In this document: positions 25,735 through 37,931 of the stretch, piece after piece
Layout: each line of letters opens with the position of its first letter
Numbering within the stretch: the first letter of the stretch is position 1
Assembly: GCA_963833375.1 (NCBI GenBank)
Contig: CAWHXR010000004.1
Location: 310,001-374,000 of the forward strand
Length of the DNA stretch: 64,000 bases
From: DASUPK01 sp963833375
Lineage (GTDB): Bacteria > Actinomycetota > Thermoleophilia > Solirubrobacterales > 70-9
Reading direction: 5' to 3'
Position numbers and translations under genes: made by a program
Notes under the pieces: generated by a model
Seen by the model: the letters and a program-made list of their open reading frames with translations, nothing else
The model's database searches: none
What the model was told of the DNA's origin: nothing

Positions 25735-25755
25735 TCTTTGAAAACTGAGCAGCGC
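25735..25755 (+). promoter_or_regulatory. boxA-like motif and 5' strand of the 16S processing stem
   Basis: TCTTTGAAAACT resembles actinobacterial boxA antitermination sequences. TGAAAACTGAGCAGCGC (25739-25755) is exactly complementary over 17 bp to 27525-27541 behind the 16S gene, forming the RNase III-type processing stalk. Confidence 0.75.
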
Positions 25756-25892
25756 GCGACGAAGGATCAAGTGTCCTTCGTTGCTCGAGCCCGACCCCTG
25801 CCCATCATGCACCGGGCGGGGGTTGATAACTCCGTCATGTCTGCCGCCGCACTGTGTACGCGGCGGCGAGTCAGCGACATGACAGCTCTCTT

Positions 25893-25910
25893 GTGACTGA
25901 CGTCAGTCAC
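25893..25910. other. Perfect 18-bp palindrome just before 16S
   Basis: GTGACTGACGTCAGTCAC, two 9-nt halves with no spacer, ending about 10 bp before the mature 16S 5' end. It may fold in the pre-rRNA leader or bind a protein on DNA. Confidence 0.5.
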
Positions 25911-25919
25911 GTCACACTT

Positions 25920-27467
<1,548 letters not shown>

Positions 27468-27524
27468 TAGGGAGATCTTCCCTAACGTCGACCGGGCTTG
27501 GACCGGACGCCTCGAGCGTCCGGG

Positions 27525-27541
27525 GCGCTGCTCAGTTTTCA
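27525..27541 (+). other. 3' strand of the 16S processing stem
   Basis: GCGCTGCTCAGTTTTCA pairs perfectly with 25739-25755. A further hairpin, CGGACGC/GCGTCCG, lies just upstream near 27503-27522. The spacer from 27468 to 27806 holds no tRNA gene. Confidence 0.8.
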
Positions 27542-27583
27542 GAGACGCCGGCGGGAGACCCCCGTCCGGGTGCCTCCGTGGAC

Positions 27584-27603
27584 CTTGAAAACTGCACTAG
27601 GCC
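27584..27603 (+). other. 5' strand of the 23S processing stem
   Basis: CTTGAAAACTGCACTAGGCC pairs with 30808-30827 downstream of 23S over 20 positions with one T-G wobble. Confidence 0.8.
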
Positions 27604-27613
27604 GAGCGTCCTT

Positions 27614-27651
27614 CATGAGAGGGTGCGCCGTTAGGCGCAACCCGTTTCATG
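27614..27651 (+). repeat. PRE palindromic element, copy 4 (inside pre-23S leader)
   Basis: CATGAGAGGG, arms TGCGCC/GGCGCA with a GTTA loop, ACCCGTTTCATG. T-A in the first arm pair. The flanks AGCGTCC and GGACGCT are themselves complementary, so the element sits in the loop of a larger rRNA leader hairpin. Confidence 0.85.
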
Positions 27652-27716
27652 TCGGACGCTTACGAGCGTCCCAACGATGAGCCGGGGCGCTCGAAGGGTA
27701 AGAAGCCGAGCTCGCA

Positions 27717-27789
27717 TGATGCGAGGGGCGTGATGCGAGGGTGCTCCGACAGGAGCAACCCGATCAGTCATACGCGACCCATTTGATGC
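27717..27789 (+). repeat. PRE palindromic element, copy 5 (nested pair inside pre-23S leader)
   Basis: Inner copy 27731-27766: TGATGCGAGGG, arms TGCTCC/GGAGCA, loop GACA, ACCCGATC. It is flanked by a left half GATGCGAGGGGCG (27718-27730) and a right half CGCGACCCATTTGATG (27773-27788), consistent with insertion into an older copy. Confidence 0.8.
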
Positions 27790-27806
27790 ATGTGTGAGCA
27801 GCTCAC

Positions 27807-30790
<2,984 letters not shown>

Positions 30791-30807
30791 ATTTTTGCTT
30801 CTTGCGT

Positions 30808-30827
30808 GGCCTAGTGCGGTTTTCAAG
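30808..30827 (+). other. 3' strand of the 23S processing stem
   Basis: GGCCTAGTGCGGTTTTCAAG, partner of 27584-27603 with a single G-T wobble. Confidence 0.8.
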
Positions 30828-30852
30828 CTCCACGGGGGCCGTCTCGAAACCT

Positions 30853-30970
30853 TTCGGTGGCGAGATAGCGAGAGGGAAACACCTCTTCCCATTCCGAACA
30901 GAGCCGTTAAGCCTCTCAGCGCCGATGGTACTTGGCGGGCAACCGCCCGGGAGAGTAGGTCGCCGCCGGT
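30853..30970 (+). rRNA. 5S ribosomal RNA
   Basis: About 118 nt. The 5' strand CGGTGGCGA pairs with the 3' strand TCGCCGCCG. Internal conserved segments are CCCATTCCGAACAGAG and GATGGTACTTGGC...GGGAGAGTAGGTCG. It lies 26 bp after the 23S processing strand. Confidence 0.95.
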
Positions 30971-30976
30971 CTTCTT

Positions 30977-31001
30977 GAAGCCGCCCCAGGGCGGCTTCTT
31001 T
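30977..31001 (+). terminator. rRNA operon terminator
   Basis: GAAGCCGCC (30977-30985) and GGCGGCTTC (30990-30998), short loop, then TTTC. It follows 5S by 6 bp. Confidence 0.85.
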
Positions 31002-31008
31002 CGATCCG

Positions 31009-31034
31009 TGAGCCCCCACAGGACTCGAACCTGG
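31009..31034 (-). pseudogene. 3' end fragment of a tRNA gene (T-arm plus acceptor strand)
   Basis: On the minus strand, CCAGG-TTCGAGT-CCTGT forms a tRNA T-stem/loop with the invariant TTCGA, followed by GGGGGCT as a 3' acceptor strand and a C discriminator. No anticodon, D arm or 5' acceptor strand is found on the 5' side, so only about 26 nt of a tRNA remain. It could be a decayed tRNA gene or an att site left by integration into a tRNA elsewhere. Confidence 0.55.
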
Positions 31035-31112
31035 TTGGATGCGGGCGTGACCGAGCCCGTCCCCAGCACCGGCGCACGCGGCGCCGAACACGCCGCCGAG
31101 GACGGCACGCCG

Positions 31113-32246
31113 ATGGCCTGGGTCCGGCTGCTCTCCGAGGAGGTTGGCGGACGGCGCCCGGCGAGCGGCGCCGAACGCATGGCCGCGATCCTGGTCGCCG
31201 ATCGCCTTGCCAAGGCTGGCCTCGCCGCCGAGCAGCGCCGCTTCCCCGCCTACTCGACCTTCGCCCTCCCTTACGGAATCGCCCTCTCACTGCCACTGCT
31301 CGGGGCGCTCGGTCGGCGGCCACTGCAGGCTTGGCTCGCCGCGCTCGCCGGCGCTACGTCCAACGCGATAGAGGACGGGCGCCGTCACCGGCCGCTTTCA
31401 AGGCTCCTCTGCCACGGCGAGAGCCAGAATCTCCTCGCTACCGTCGAGCCGCGCGAGGAGGCCACCCGCACCGTTTGCCTGGTCTGCCACCTCGACACAT
31501 CGCGCAGCGGCCTGATGTTCGATCGCCGCTTTCTGCGCATTCTCCACCCCGCGCTCTCGGTGGTCGGAGCGGCCGTCGCCGCCACGGTGGCCGCGCCGAT
31601 CCTGCGGCGCGTTCCCGGAGGGGGGCAGCTCCTCGGTCTCGCCTACGCCCTTCTCGGTGCCGGCCTTGCCCTGGTGCTGGAGCGCGAGCTGCGGGGGGTC
31701 GACGTGCCGGGTGCAAACGACAACGCGTCCGGCGTCGCGGCGGTGGCGACCCTCGCGACCGGCCTGCGCCTCACACCCCTTCGTCACACCCGCGTCCTCT
31801 GTCTCTTCACCGGGTGCGAGGAGGCTGGCGTGCTCGGCGCTGATGCCTTCGCTCGCGAGCTCGACGACGCGCAGCTCCGCAGCTGGCTGTTCATCAACTT
31901 CGACGGCGTCGGTGCGCCCGCGACCCTGCGCTTCCTCGAGCGCGAGGGCCTGCTGCGGAAATTCAACGCTGATCCGGCGCTCCTCCGCGTCGCCAGAGAG
32001 ATCTGCGCCCGACGGCCCGAGCTCGGCCTGGTCGGTGCCCGCCGCGACGCCGGCTTGGGCTACGACACCGGCCCGATCCTGGCCCGCGGTGGCCGGGGGA
32101 TCACCCTCAGCGCACAGGACGAGACGATCCCCAACTACCACTCGCCCTCCGATACCGCCGCCAACCTGGACCCGGAGGTTCTCGACCGCGCGATCGAGGT
32201 CGGTAGGGAATTGCTCGCCGCGATCGACCGCGGCGAGGCGGACTAG
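31113..32246 (+). CDS. M28-family zinc aminopeptidase-like membrane protein
   Basis: 377 residues from ATG 31113; a GTG at 31047 is an alternative that adds 22 poorly conserved residues. M28 metallopeptidase motifs: CLVCHLDTSRSG (first Zn His and Asp), GANDNASGVAAVATLA (bridging Asp), FTGCEEAGVLGADAF (catalytic Glu and Zn Glu), NFDGVG (second Asp) and NYHSPSD (last His). Inserted between the first and second zinc ligands, about 80-100 and 150-195, are hydrophobic stretches (LPYGIALSLPLLGALG, LSVVGAAVAATVAAP, LLGLAYALLGAGLAL) that could be membrane segments. It probably cleaves N-terminal amino acids or similar amides; the substrate is unknown. Confidence 0.8.
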   Translation: MAWVRLLSEEVGGRRPASGAERMAAILVADRLAKAGLAAEQRRFPAYSTFALPYGIALSLPLLGALGRRPLQAWLAALAGATSNAIEDGRRHRPLSRLLCHGESQNLLATVEPREEATRTVCLVCHLDTSRSGLMFDRRFLRILHPALSVVGAAVAATVAAPILRRVPGGGQLLGLAYALLGAGLALVLERELRGVDVPGANDNASGVAAVATLATGLRLTPLRHTRVLCLFTGCEEAGVLGADAFARELDDAQLRSWLFINFDGVGAPATLRFLEREGLLRKFNADPALLRVAREICARRPELGLVGARRDAGLGYDTGPILARGGRGITLSAQDETIPNYHSPSDTAANLDPEVLDRAIEVGRELLAAIDRGEAD

Positions 32247-32295
32247 CCGCCCCGCAGAACGCGGGCTGAGGCTCGCTCGTCCGGACCGGAAGGAG

Positions 32296-32487
32296 CTAGG
32301 CGGCGACCCGCTCCTGGGCGCCGGCGCGGTCGTGGAGGTGGTGTGGGGCGCCGGAGGCGAGGATCGGTCGCCGCTCGCAATCGCGGGCGGACTCGGGCTC
32401 GATGCCGTATTCGCCCAACGTCGTGAAGTCGATGACCAAATCGGCCGCGTCGAGCAGCCGCTCTCTTATGTCTATGAGCTTTCCCAT
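32296..32487 (-). CDS. Possible small protein (63 residues)
   Basis: Starts MGKLIDIRERLLDAADLVIDF, continues with an acidic middle and a His/Arg-rich end. No motif is recognised and there is no clear ribosome site. It is on the same strand as, and 78 bp downstream of, the hydrolase-cyclase gene. The rest of the 32247-32564 gap shows nothing else. It may be a chance ORF. Confidence 0.3.
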   Translation of the reverse strand: MGKLIDIRERLLDAADLVIDFTTLGEYGIEPESARDCERRPILASGAPHHLHDRAGAQERVAA

Positions 32488-32564
32488 ACGCGGAAGGTAT
32501 GGTTGAGCTCGGACGGAACCCGCCTATTTGCAGGCCAAATTGCAGCAGCGGGAAACGGGACCCT

Positions 32565-33842
32565 TCAGGACACCACCGCGAACAGATGCTGTTCGCCGGG
32601 CACGCCCCGGAGGGCCACGGAGCCGCGGTCCGTGAACTCGATCCCCGAGCCCGCCACGAGGTCTCGAACCGTGCCCGAGACCCGGATCTCCCCAGGGTCC
32701 GACGTCCCGGCAATGCGGGCCGCCAGATGGACAGCGATCCCCGCGATCTTGCCCCCGAGGCGCTCACACTCGCCGGTGTGCAGCCCGCACCTGACCTGGA
32801 TCCCGCTCTCCAGCAGACGCTCCCGAATAGCCGAAGCCGCACGAATTGCCCGGCCCGGCCCATCGAATGTGGCGAGGAACCCGTCGCCCGCGGTATCGAT
32901 CTCCTCGCCGCGGAACTCGCGAAGCGCCTCACGGACGATCGAATGATGCCGATCGAGGAGCTGACTCCACGCTCTGTCGCCGAGCTCCGCAGCGCGCTCG
33001 GTCGATCCGACGATGTCGGTTATGAGGATCGTCGCGAGGATGCGATCGGGCTCGCGCGGAGCGAGGCCACCGGTGAGAAAGCGCTCGGCCTCCTCAAGAA
33101 TCCGATCCTGGTCGCCCACCCATGGCAGGTGGTCCTCGCCGGGTAGCTCGACGAACTTCGCGCCCGGGATCTGACTCGCGATCCAGCGGCCCTCCTCGAC
33201 GTTCGCGTCCAGATCTCCGGTCCGGTGCATGATCAGCGTGGGCACGCCGATCGTCGGCAGGACGGCGCGCACGTCGATCTCCGTGTTCATCCGGATCAGC
33301 GCGGCGGCGTCGCCTGGGCTGGCGCTCTGCCGGAAATAGGTGGCGAGCCTGTCCGCAAAGCCGGGATCACGAGCCGCGCTCGGCGCCAGGTGCTCGACGT
33401 CGGAATCGCTGCCCCAGCCTCGCTCCATCTCCTCGATGTCTCGCTCCCGCTGCTCTGGGGTCGGAGCCCACGGGTAGTCGGGGCTCCAGCGGCGCTTCGC
33501 GAAGATCCCAGCCGTCACCAGGGCAACCACCCGCTCGGGGTGCGTGGCCGCGAACAGGACCGCGAGATTGCCGCCCTCGGAGTGGCCCATCACGGCCGCC
33601 CGGTCCGAGCCAACCGCATCGAGCACGGAGAGAACGTCATCCATGCGCTGCTCGAGCGACGGCAGCTCGCTCCGTGGGACTCGGTCGGAGAGGCCCGTGC
33701 CGCGCTTGTCGAAGATGATCAGCCGAGAGAAGCGCGCGAGGCGGTTCATGAAGCGGGCGAGCAGGGGCTCGTCCCAGGCGAGCTCCACGTTGGAGACGAA
33801 GCCGGGGATCCAGAGCAGGTCCAGATCGGCTTCCCCGATCAC
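32565..33842 (-). CDS. Alpha/beta hydrolase fused to a class III adenylate/guanylate cyclase domain
   Basis: 425 residues. The N-terminal half is an alpha/beta hydrolase: FDKRGTGLSDR, nucleophile elbow VMGHSEGGNLA (Ser), later GVPTLIMHRTGDLDANV (Asp) and PGEDHLPWVGD (His). The C-terminal half (about 262-425) is a class III cyclase: ILITDIVGSTERAAELG and EIDTAGDGFLATFDG carry the two metal-binding Asp, and GLHTGECER follows. It would make cAMP or cGMP, perhaps under control of a ligand of the hydrolase domain. Start uncertain: family-like residues (LPETRYTKSGDFNIAYQV) continue upstream in frame to about 33893, where only a CTG is available, so the annotated GTG at 33842 is probably internal or the 5' end is damaged. 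Confidence 0.85.
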   Translation of the reverse strand: MIGEADLDLLWIPGFVSNVELAWDEPLLARFMNRLARFSRLIIFDKRGTGLSDRVPRSELPSLEQRMDDVLSVLDAVGSDRAAVMGHSEGGNLAVLFAATHPERVVALVTAGIFAKRRWSPDYPWAPTPEQRERDIEEMERGWGSDSDVEHLAPSAARDPGFADRLATYFRQSASPGDAAALIRMNTEIDVRAVLPTIGVPTLIMHRTGDLDANVEEGRWIASQIPGAKFVELPGEDHLPWVGDQDRILEEAERFLTGGLAPREPDRILATILITDIVGSTERAAELGDRAWSQLLDRHHSIVREALREFRGEEIDTAGDGFLATFDGPGRAIRAASAIRERLLESGIQVRCGLHTGECERLGGKIAGIAVHLAARIAGTSDPGEIRVSGTVRDLVAGSGIEFTDRGSVALRGVPGEQHLFAVVS

Positions 33843-34000
33843 CTGGTAGGCGATGTTGAAGTCGCCGCTCTTCGTGTAGCGCGTCTCCGGCAGGCCGCTA
33901 AGTCTCCATCACCCGCGTTCGGGAGCTGTGGGAGGGGGATTCGGTTACGGAGATCATGCTGGTCGTAGCGATCTTTCATGATGAGCACGAGGCCCGGGCT

Positions 34001-37000
34001 CTAGCGTCCCCGCCTCCCGAAGCTGTGGGGCGCCGGGAGGGAGGCGGCGAGCTCGGCCATCGCGGCCTCGCGGACGCCGTCGAAAGAGCGCTTGGAAAGC
34101 GCGATCGGCACCGCGGCAGGGCGACCGGTCTCGTGGGGGATCGGGGGGGCGATGTGCCGCGGCCTCGATGTGGGCAGGTCCGGCTTCTCCAGGCGGTCGA
34201 TCCGCGAGATGACGACGTTGGTGGTGCCCTCGCGATGCTCGAGCGTGCCCGCGGCTTGAACGAAGCCCGAGGTCCTCACCGCCAGGCGGCAGCGCTCCAC
34301 CACCGGGGGCGGCACGATCAGGTTGATCGTTCCCCGCTCGTCCTCGAGCAGCATGAAGACGACTCCCTTGGCGGTCGCCGGCCGCTGCCTGGCGACCACC
34401 ATCCCCGCCACCCGCACGGGTGCGCCATCCCGAGTGCGCGACAAATCCTCGCTGGTCAATATGCGAGGGTGCTCCGCAGGCGAAGCCGAGGAGCAACCCG
34501 GCTCATTCTGGGGAAGGCCGTGGCGCAGGAGCTCCATCGGATGGCGGCCGAGGGTGATGCCGGTGGTCCTGTAGTCGGCCACGATCCGCTCCCACGGACC
34601 GAGTGTCGGCAGCGATGGCGTGGGGGACCCGCCGAGCGGCAGCGCCAGCTGCACCCCGTCGTCGGTCTGGCCGGCGTGAGCCGAGCCGCCGATCTCCCAG
34701 AGGGCGGGCCGCCGCCGGTCCTCCTCGGGATCGATCGGAACGTCTCCACCCGCCGCTCCCTCGAGCGGGAACTGGTGTCCGGGGTCAACAACCGCCTCCG
34801 TCCCCACCCGCCGGGCCATCGAGACCAGCGAGTCGCACGCCCCGGCCCAGGCCAGGCGCTGGAGGGCCGCCGCGCCGGCGCCCGAGCGCCCCGCGAGGTC
34901 GGAGATGCTCCGATAGGCCCCGCCGCGTCGGCGCTCGTCGATCACCGCCGCCGCGTCGGCCTCCGCCACCTCGGCGACGTATCCGAGCCCGATCCGCACC
35001 GGCGGGTTCCCCGCGGAGCCCGCCTCGGCGCCGGTCGTCTCGACCCGGCAATCCAGCTCGCTGACATTGACGTCCGGCGGCAGGATCTCGATGCCCCGCC
35101 GCTGCGCCTCATGGACGAGCGCGTCCGGCGGGTAGAAACCCATCGGCTGCTCGTTGAGCAGCGCGCAGAGAAGCTCCGGGCCGTAGTGCACCCGCAGCCA
35201 GGTCGACTGATAGGCGAGCAGTCCGAAGGCCGCGGAGTGCGCCTTTGGGAAGCCGAAGCCCGAGAAGCCCTCGATCTGTCCGAAGACCCGCTCGGCAACC
35301 TCGCGCGAGACGCCCCGGCCGACCGCGCCCTCGATGAAGCGCTCCCGGTAGCGGCGCATCGCCGCCTCCGAGCGCTTGCGGCTCATCGCCCGCCGCAGAC
35401 CCTCCGCCTCGCCGACCGAGAATCCCGCCAGCGCCATCGCCACCTCGAGCACCTGGTCCTGGAAGACGATCGCGCCGAGCGTGTCGCGTAGGGCCGGCTC
35501 GAGCGAGGGGTGCTCATAGGGCACCTCGTAGGCGGGATCAGCCCGCAGCCGCTTGCGCCGCTCGATGTAGGGGTGGACGGCGCCGCCCTGGATCGGCCCC
35601 GGCCTCACCAGGGCGACCTGCACGGTCAGGTCATCCAGGTTCTCCGGCAGCGTGCGGGGCAGCATCTGCATCTGCGCCCTGCTCTCGATCTGGAAGACGC
35701 CGGTCGTCTCGGCGCGCTGGATCGTGCTCCAGACCTCGTCGTCGTCCAGAGGGACGTGAGAGAGGTCGATCCGCTCCCCGCGGGTGCGAGCGATCTCGTC
35801 GACGCAGCGCTCGACCGCCGAGAGCATCCCGAGGCCGAGCAGATCGATCTTCAGGAAGCCCGCGTCCGCGCAGGAATCCTTGTCCCACTGGGCGATCTGC
35901 CGGCCCTCCATCGCGGCCGGCTGGACGGGACAGAGCTCGATCAGGGGCGTGGTCGAGATCACCATCCCCCCGGGGTGCTGGGAGATGTGGCGGGGGAGGC
36001 CCGCGATCTCGGGCAGCAGCTCGGCGAGCGCCCGCCAGCGCGGGGAGCGCGCCCGCAGCTTGCCCAGGACCTCCTCCATCCGCGTCCAGGCGTCGCGGCT
36101 CGCCTCGTAGACGTCCACGGCCCGCGCGAACCTCTCGACCTCGCCGGGCGGCAGGCCCAGCGCCTTGCCGAGGTCGCGGATCGCCCCGCGCGCCCGGTAG
36201 GTGGCGAACGAGGCGACCAGGGCGGAGCGCTCGGATCCGTAGCGCTCGTGCACCCGCGGGATCAGCTTCTCGCGGATGTCGCGGGGGAAGTCGAGGTCGA
36301 TGTCCGGGACCTCCGTCAGCTCCTCGTTCAGGAAGCGCCCCAGGAACAGGTCGTTCTTCACCGGATCGATGTGCGAGAGCCCGGTCAGATAGCAGACCAG
36401 GGAGCTGACGCTGGAGCCGCGGCCACGGCCCGGCGGCAGCAGCCGCCGGGCGGAGTCCGGGCCGCGGACCTCCGCCGCCACCTCGCGGGCGAGCTCCAGC
36501 ATGTCCTGGTGGAGCAGGAAGAAGCCCGAGAGGCGCAGCTCCCTGATCAGGGCCAGCTCCTCCTCGAGACGACGCTCCGCCTCGGCGCGATGCGGGGTTC
36601 CCTCGTAGCGATGGATGAGCCGCATCCGGCAGAGCTCAGCCAGGCGGCGATCGGTTCGGCGGCGGTTCTTGTGGCCGCCGGATATGTCTTCCTCGGCTCC
36701 CGGGTAGCTGTAGCCGAGCTCCCTGGTGAGGTCGAAGCGCAGCCGCTCCGCGAGCCGCGCCGTCTCCGCCACCGCCTCCGGGTGGTCGCGGAAGCGCGCC
36801 GCCGCCTCGGCTGCCGAGAGCAGGGCGGAGGCCGAGTTGCCGCGGCGGAGCCCCTCGGTCTCGTCCAGCGTCGCACCCAGCCGCACCGCCACCATCGCGT
36901 CCTGGAGATCGAGCCGCGAGCGATCGTGGGCGTGCGCATCGCCGGTCGCCACGGTGGGGACGCCGAGCCGCTCCGCCAGCGAGGCCAGCCAGCGGTTGCG

Positions 37001-37582
37001 GGAGCGATCGTGGCGCCAGAGCGGCCGCTGCAGCTCGATCCGGAAGCGATCGGGCCCGAAGGCCCGCAGCAGCCGCCCGGCCAGGGCCGCCCCGCCCGCC
37101 GGGTCGCGCCGCTCCCAGCTCCCGGCCACCGCGCCGTCGCGCGCGCAGCCCGAGAGGCAGATCAGCCCCTCGGTACGGCGCTCGAGTTCGTCGATGGGGA
37201 TCGACGGCGGCAGCGGCTCGCGTTGATGCAAGGGTGCGCGACAGCGCAACCCGTTTGATGCTGCCTCGCGCGTGCCCCGATGGGCCTCTGTGATCAGCCG
37301 GCAGAGGCTCGCCCAGCCCCTCGCGTTCTCGACCAGGAGGGTGACGTGAACGGGCCGCGACATCCGCCGCGGCACCTCGACGGTGAGCTCGCAGCCGATG
37401 ATGGGGCGGACGCCCACACCCGCGCACGCGTGCGCGAACTCCATCGCCCCGCAGACGTTGTCGTGGTCGGTCAGCGCCAGCGACTCGTGACCGAGGTCGG
37501 CCGCGGTCGCCGCCAGCTCGGCCGGATCCGAGGCGCCGTCCAGGAAGGAGTAGGCCGAGTGGCAGTGGAGCTCTACGTACAT
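34001..37582 (-). CDS. dnaE2: Error-prone DNA polymerase III alpha subunit (DnaE2/ImuC)
   Basis: 1193 residues from the ATG at 37582 (MYVELHCHSAYSFLDGASD); longer in-frame starts are not conserved. N-terminal PHP domain (about 1-270), C-family palm with the metal-binding PDIDLDFPRDIREKLI, GRGSSVSSLVCYLTGL, FGFPKAHSAAFGLLAYQS and a C-terminal OB fold (VRVAGMVVARQRPATAKGV). This is the mutagenic translesion polymerase induced by DNA damage. Two PRE elements are read in frame, adding about 13 residues in the PHP domain (SNGLRCRAPLHQ, near residue 115) and about 15 before the OB fold (CSSASPAEHPRI). Upstream on the strand lie the DUF6504 gene and imuB, forming the standard mutasome cassette. Confidence 0.93.
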   Translation of the reverse strand: MYVELHCHSAYSFLDGASDPAELAATAADLGHESLALTDHDNVCGAMEFAHACAGVGVRPIIGCELTVEVPRRMSRPVHVTLLVENARGWASLCRLITEAHRGTREAASNGLRCRAPLHQREPLPPSIPIDELERRTEGLICLSGCARDGAVAGSWERRDPAGGAALAGRLLRAFGPDRFRIELQRPLWRHDRSRNRWLASLAERLGVPTVATGDAHAHDRSRLDLQDAMVAVRLGATLDETEGLRRGNSASALLSAAEAAARFRDHPEAVAETARLAERLRFDLTRELGYSYPGAEEDISGGHKNRRRTDRRLAELCRMRLIHRYEGTPHRAEAERRLEEELALIRELRLSGFFLLHQDMLELAREVAAEVRGPDSARRLLPPGRGRGSSVSSLVCYLTGLSHIDPVKNDLFLGRFLNEELTEVPDIDLDFPRDIREKLIPRVHERYGSERSALVASFATYRARGAIRDLGKALGLPPGEVERFARAVDVYEASRDAWTRMEEVLGKLRARSPRWRALAELLPEIAGLPRHISQHPGGMVISTTPLIELCPVQPAAMEGRQIAQWDKDSCADAGFLKIDLLGLGMLSAVERCVDEIARTRGERIDLSHVPLDDDEVWSTIQRAETTGVFQIESRAQMQMLPRTLPENLDDLTVQVALVRPGPIQGGAVHPYIERRKRLRADPAYEVPYEHPSLEPALRDTLGAIVFQDQVLEVAMALAGFSVGEAEGLRRAMSRKRSEAAMRRYRERFIEGAVGRGVSREVAERVFGQIEGFSGFGFPKAHSAAFGLLAYQSTWLRVHYGPELLCALLNEQPMGFYPPDALVHEAQRRGIEILPPDVNVSELDCRVETTGAEAGSAGNPPVRIGLGYVAEVAEADAAAVIDERRRGGAYRSISDLAGRSGAGAAALQRLAWAGACDSLVSMARRVGTEAVVDPGHQFPLEGAAGGDVPIDPEEDRRRPALWEIGGSAHAGQTDDGVQLALPLGGSPTPSLPTLGPWERIVADYRTTGITLGRHPMELLRHGLPQNEPGCSSASPAEHPRILTSEDLSRTRDGAPVRVAGMVVARQRPATAKGVVFMLLEDERGTINLIVPPPVVERCRLAVRTSGFVQAAGTLEHREGTTNVVISRIDRLEKPDLPTSRPRHIAPPIPHETGRPAAVPIALSKRSFDGVREAAMAELAASLPAPHSFGRRGR
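34459..34502 (+). repeat. PRE palindromic element, copy 6 (in frame in dnaE2)
   Basis: TATGCGAGGG, arms TGCTCC/GGAGCA, long loop GCAGGCGAAGCCGA that itself can pair GGC-GAA-GCC, then ACCCG. It is read through in frame on the minus strand of dnaE2 just before the OB-fold domain. Confidence 0.85.
37223..37260 (+). repeat. PRE palindromic element, copy 7 (in frame in dnaE2)
   Basis: TTGATGCAAGGG, arms TGCGC/GCGCA with loop GACA, ACCCGTTTGATG. It is read in frame in the PHP-domain linker of DnaE2. Confidence 0.85.
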
Positions 37583-37601
37583 ACGCCGGCCCCTCCGACA
37601 T

Positions 37602-37636
37602 AAAACGGGTTGCTCCTGGCGGAGCACCCTCTCGCA
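37602..37636 (-). repeat. PRE palindromic element, copy 8
   Basis: In minus orientation: TTTGCGAGAGGG, arms TGCTCC/GGAGCA, loop GCCA, ACCCGTTTTA. It fills most of the 85-bp gap between the DUF6504 gene and the dnaE2 start. Confidence 0.85.
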
Positions 37637-37667
37637 AACAGGGGCCGGCTTTGGGTTTGGGAAAGCA

Positions 37668-37931
37668 TCAATCCCGCTGCCGGAACCAGCGGCCCGAGTC
37701 CGGCTCACAGAAGACGACGACGTCGCTGCCGTCCTCCAGGACCAGCTCGAAGTAGCGGCGCCGCAGCGGCCGCTGGGTCCACCATCCATCCTCGACCAGC
37801 CACTCCTCGCGGACCGACTCGACCGCCAGCCGGCCGACCGCGCGCGGCATCCCATCGGAGCCCACCTGGACCGGAACCGGCCAGGGCTTGTTGACCCGGC
37901 CGGGTCTCACCTGGCTCTCCCAGAACCCCAT
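37668..37931 (-). CDS. DUF6504-type small protein of the imuB-dnaE2 cassette
   Basis: 87 residues. Pattern: a P-x-x-V-x-V start (PWPVPVQVGSDGMPRAV), then VESVREEWLVEDGWWTQRPLRRRYFELVLEDG and a C-terminal aromatic RWFRQRD. This matches the small protein commonly encoded between imuB and dnaE2 in actinobacteria (DUF6504 as I recall it). Role unknown, presumably linked to the translesion complex by co-occurrence. It starts 2 bp before the imuB stop region, so the three genes are probably one transcript. Confidence 0.75.
   Translation of the reverse strand: MGFWESQVRPGRVNKPWPVPVQVGSDGMPRAVGRLAVESVREEWLVEDGWWTQRPLRRRYFELVLEDGSDVVVFCEPDSGRWFRQRD

Noticed and set aside
27468..27806. tRNA-Ile or tRNA-Ala in the 16S-23S spacer
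   Set aside because: No cloverleaf or TTCGA loop was found on either strand; the spacer is occupied by processing stems and PRE elements.
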